Source: Prochloron sp. SulCav_FS08_3_32_3330 (GTDB lineage: Bacteria; Cyanobacteriota; Cyanobacteriia; Cyanobacteriales; DYNF01). From it: a stretch of 41,486 nucleotides of DNA. The translations under genes were made by a program, and so were the position numbers. This document shows, in pieces, positions 40,177 to 41,486 of the stretch. Below the pieces are notes generated by a model, which was not told where the DNA came from, ran no database searches, and saw nothing but the letters and a program-made list of their open reading frames with translations. The first letter of the stretch is position 1; every line of letters starts with the position of its first letter. The stretch is from the NCBI GenBank assembly GCA_020721205.1, contig DYNF01000029.1, positions 1-41,486 on the forward strand. Reading direction: 5' to 3'.

Positions 40177-40216
40177 TTTCCATTCAAGTAATTTCTCTTA
40201 TAAAAAGAGAGTGTCT

Positions 40217-40522
40217 TTACGCATAGGGCAACAGCATTTGCTCAATCTCGGTTGCATTTTTTAGCTGTTCTAGGTAGCGTTTACGGGCAAGATTACCGAG
40301 TTTCCGGTGACCGCTACGAATTAACTGCTTGTACAGCCACTTAGTATCAATGGCTTTAAGATCAGGAATCTGTTGTGTTTCGATTGTTGTTTGTAGAATT
40401 GAATCCATATTATTCGATAGTACAAGTTGTGTAGGTTGGTCTAACTTAGCGTCCCCTTCATTACTGGCATTCTTGTCTTCTGCTAATTCAGATTTAGGTG
40501 GTGTGATTTTAATAAAGCTCAT
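40217..40522 (-). CDS. Unrecognised protein or C-terminal fragment, compositionally foreign
   Basis: The frame reads MSFIKITPPKSELAEDKNAS and continues to a basic helical end, DTKWLYKQLIRSGHRKLGNL then ARKRYLEQLKNATEIEQML. No family is recognised. The frame stays open upstream to about 40575 (HYPDRLSRFVETD), and the junction with the broken transposase lies there, so this may be the tail of a larger protein instead of a complete one. Base composition is visibly richer in G and C than neighbours, with different codon use, which suggests horizontal origin. The function is unknown. Confidence 0.5.
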   Translation of the reverse strand: MSFIKITPPKSELAEDKNASNEGDAKLDQPTQLVLSNNMDSILQTTIETQQIPDLKAIDTKWLYKQLIRSGHRKLGNLARKRYLEQLKNATEIEQMLLPYA

Positions 40523-40523
40523 A

Positions 40524-41084
40524 TCAGTCTCTACAAAGCGGCTGAGACGGTCGGGATAATGAACTTTTATCAAGATCACTTACTACAGTTGCAAATTTTC
40601 TTTTTCCCTTTTGTCTGCTAAACTCATCTAAACTTATTCTTTCTGGCATTGACCAGTCTTTTTTTTTTGAACCTTCTATTCTTGAAAAAATATTTTGAAC
40701 TTGTTCAGCACTTAATTGTTCATTATAACTAACTTGTTCTACCGTTAATTCTTTCACTCTTTCATAAATATATTCTTCATATCTTTTGGTGTATTTTCTT
40801 CCTTTCTCAATAAAATCTAAAGTCTCAGTAGAATATTTTTGACAATGAGGACAATAAATTTGACGACGAGGTAGTTGTAAATATACTCCCTTGCCACAAA
40901 TCGTCAAATCTCTGACTAGAATTGGACGATTTTGATGGATTTCATCGGTTTCAAAATCACAATAAGAACATTTTACTTTGTCATTCAAAAAATCAAGTTT
41001 AAGGAAGTTAAATCCCTCTTTCTGATAACAAGTAAAAACCGTAACATAAGGCAAATTTAGCAAAGTATCCAGATAAATATTCAT
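40524..41084 (-). pseudogene. ISL3-family transposase, N-terminal half only
   Basis: The product begins MNIYLDTLLNLPYVTVFTCY and has the N-terminal zinc-finger pattern CSYC and CPHC and the first catalytic-domain motif ISLDEFSRQKGKRKFATVVS-DLD. A full ISL3 transposase is about 400 residues; this one stops matching after about 170, near 40565, where the sequence changes into the foreign-looking segment at 40217-40575. The remaining acidic residues of the DDE triad are missing. The internal ATG at 41082-41084 fits the family N-terminus better than the earlier frame opening. A 15-bp-arm hairpin lies just upstream (41095-41128). Confidence 0.85.
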
Positions 41085-41094
41085 CGTTAACACG

Positions 41095-41128
41095 GTGGTA
41101 AAATGTTGCTGTCGCAACATTTTACCAC
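41095..41128. repeat. Perfect hairpin at the ISL3/HicB boundary (GTGGTAAAATGTTGC arms)
   Basis: GTGGTAAAATGTTGC (41095-41109) and its perfect complement (41114-41128) surround a TGTC loop. It lies between the transposase start and the truncated HicB gene, so it may be the insertion-sequence end or a target structure. The HicB coding match begins right after it. Confidence 0.75.
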
Positions 41129-41445
41129 GAAATGCCGAAAGAGCCGCTATTATTGAATATGATGATGAAGATCGTTTATTTGTAGGACGAGTAATTAATA
41201 CTAAAGATCTAATTTTATTTGATGGTATTTCAGTAGAAGAATTAGAACAATCTTTTCATAATGTTATTGATGAATATTTAGAAGATTGTCAAACTTTAAA
41301 TAAAACGCCGGATCTTCCTTTTTCGGGGGAATTAAATTTATCTATTTCACCTAATATACATAAAAAAGTTGCGATTGAAGCGCAAAAAAAAGGAGTAAGT
41401 TTAAATAGTTTTATTGAAGAAATTTTAATTAATAATCTATCTTAA
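41127..41445 (+). pseudogene. HicB-type antitoxin gene with 5' end replaced by ISL3 sequence
   Basis: From about 41127 the frame reads AERAAIIEYDDEDRLFVGRV, then SVEELEQSFHNVIDEYLEDC and a C-terminal ribbon-helix-helix part (KKGVSLNSFIEEILI). This is the longer HicB type with both HicB and RHH parts. The usual beginning (YKGYxAxIEYDDED) is missing upstream of IEYDDED and is replaced by the hairpin/ISL3 boundary. An in-frame ATG in the hairpin could give a chimeric protein, so it may still be made. No hicA is seen before the window ends. Confidence 0.72.
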
Positions 41446-41486
41446 ATGTCAAAAGAGGACACCCGTTAAATTTCACAACAAAAAAA

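Noticed and set aside
40217-41445. CRISPR-associated or Tn7-like transposon end
   Set aside because: The transposase has ISL3 zinc-finger and DDE-start motifs, and no TnsB, TnsC, TniQ or Cas12k-like gene is present.

Overview
The window looks like chromosomal DNA from an AT-rich cyanobacterium. Photosynthesis genes (psbX, ndhL) and the ndhL-DUF3007-trpA cluster are present, GCGATCGC (HIP1) octamers are scattered through the core genes, and several products belong to families typical of cyanobacteria (DUF760, DUF2993, LabA-like NYN protein, secreted pentapeptide-repeat protein). Gene content and base composition resemble the Cyanobacterium/Geminocystis type of unicellular strain, but this is an inference; no species is named by the sequence.

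Layout. 1-4.6 kb: a secreted DUF4114 protein, a class V aminotransferase, a DUF697/SHOCT protein and a beta-hydroxyacid dehydrogenase, separated by nested palindromic repeats. 4.6-6.8 kb: a gene graveyard with three truncated PIN toxins, antitoxin tails, an HsdS tail and one intact Rpn-type nuclease. 6.8-12.5 kb: housekeeping genes (DUF2993, pseudouridine synthase, RodZ-like, FtsW, TrpA, DUF3007, NdhL, tRNA-Leu(UAA)). 12.5-18.9 kb: small proteins, a phytol-kinase-like enzyme, a pentapeptide-repeat protein, psbX, a LabA-like protein, and long intergenic stretches with two candidate small RNAs. 19.3-21.9 kb: a two-gene restriction-modification module. 22-37 kb: leuA, a sensor kinase, DUF760, mutT, two tandem M16 peptidase genes separated by a decayed toxin-antitoxin locus, a very large CheB-CheR-PAS-hybrid kinase, gatD, and a membrane protein with a DNA-binding-like tail. 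37-41.5 kb: an orphan PD-(D/E)XK protein, an ABC1 kinase, an orphan HicB, then a wrecked ISL3 element lying against a 5'-truncated HicB gene.

Main points of interest. (1) A MITE-like element of about 170-235 bp occurs in five copies (one cut by the window edge). Its ends resemble CAGGGCGTTTTCATTC and its interior is made of terminator-like palindromes. One copy has a clean 5-bp duplication (CAATG) and its removal restores a palindrome; another is flanked by a 13-bp direct repeat; three sit inside or against a second palindromic repeat family. (2) The 1502-residue hybrid kinase has Tyr1017 where the phosphate-accepting His is expected, while its ATP-binding and receiver motifs look intact. (3) Two unannotated small-RNA candidates (about 12577-12672 and 17162-17252) have extended -10 promoters, nested stems and U-tract ends. 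(4) The restriction-modification pair has an unusual DPPH motif IV. (5) The tRNA-Leu(UAA) gene has no group I intron. No CRISPR array, rRNA operon or prophage was found.
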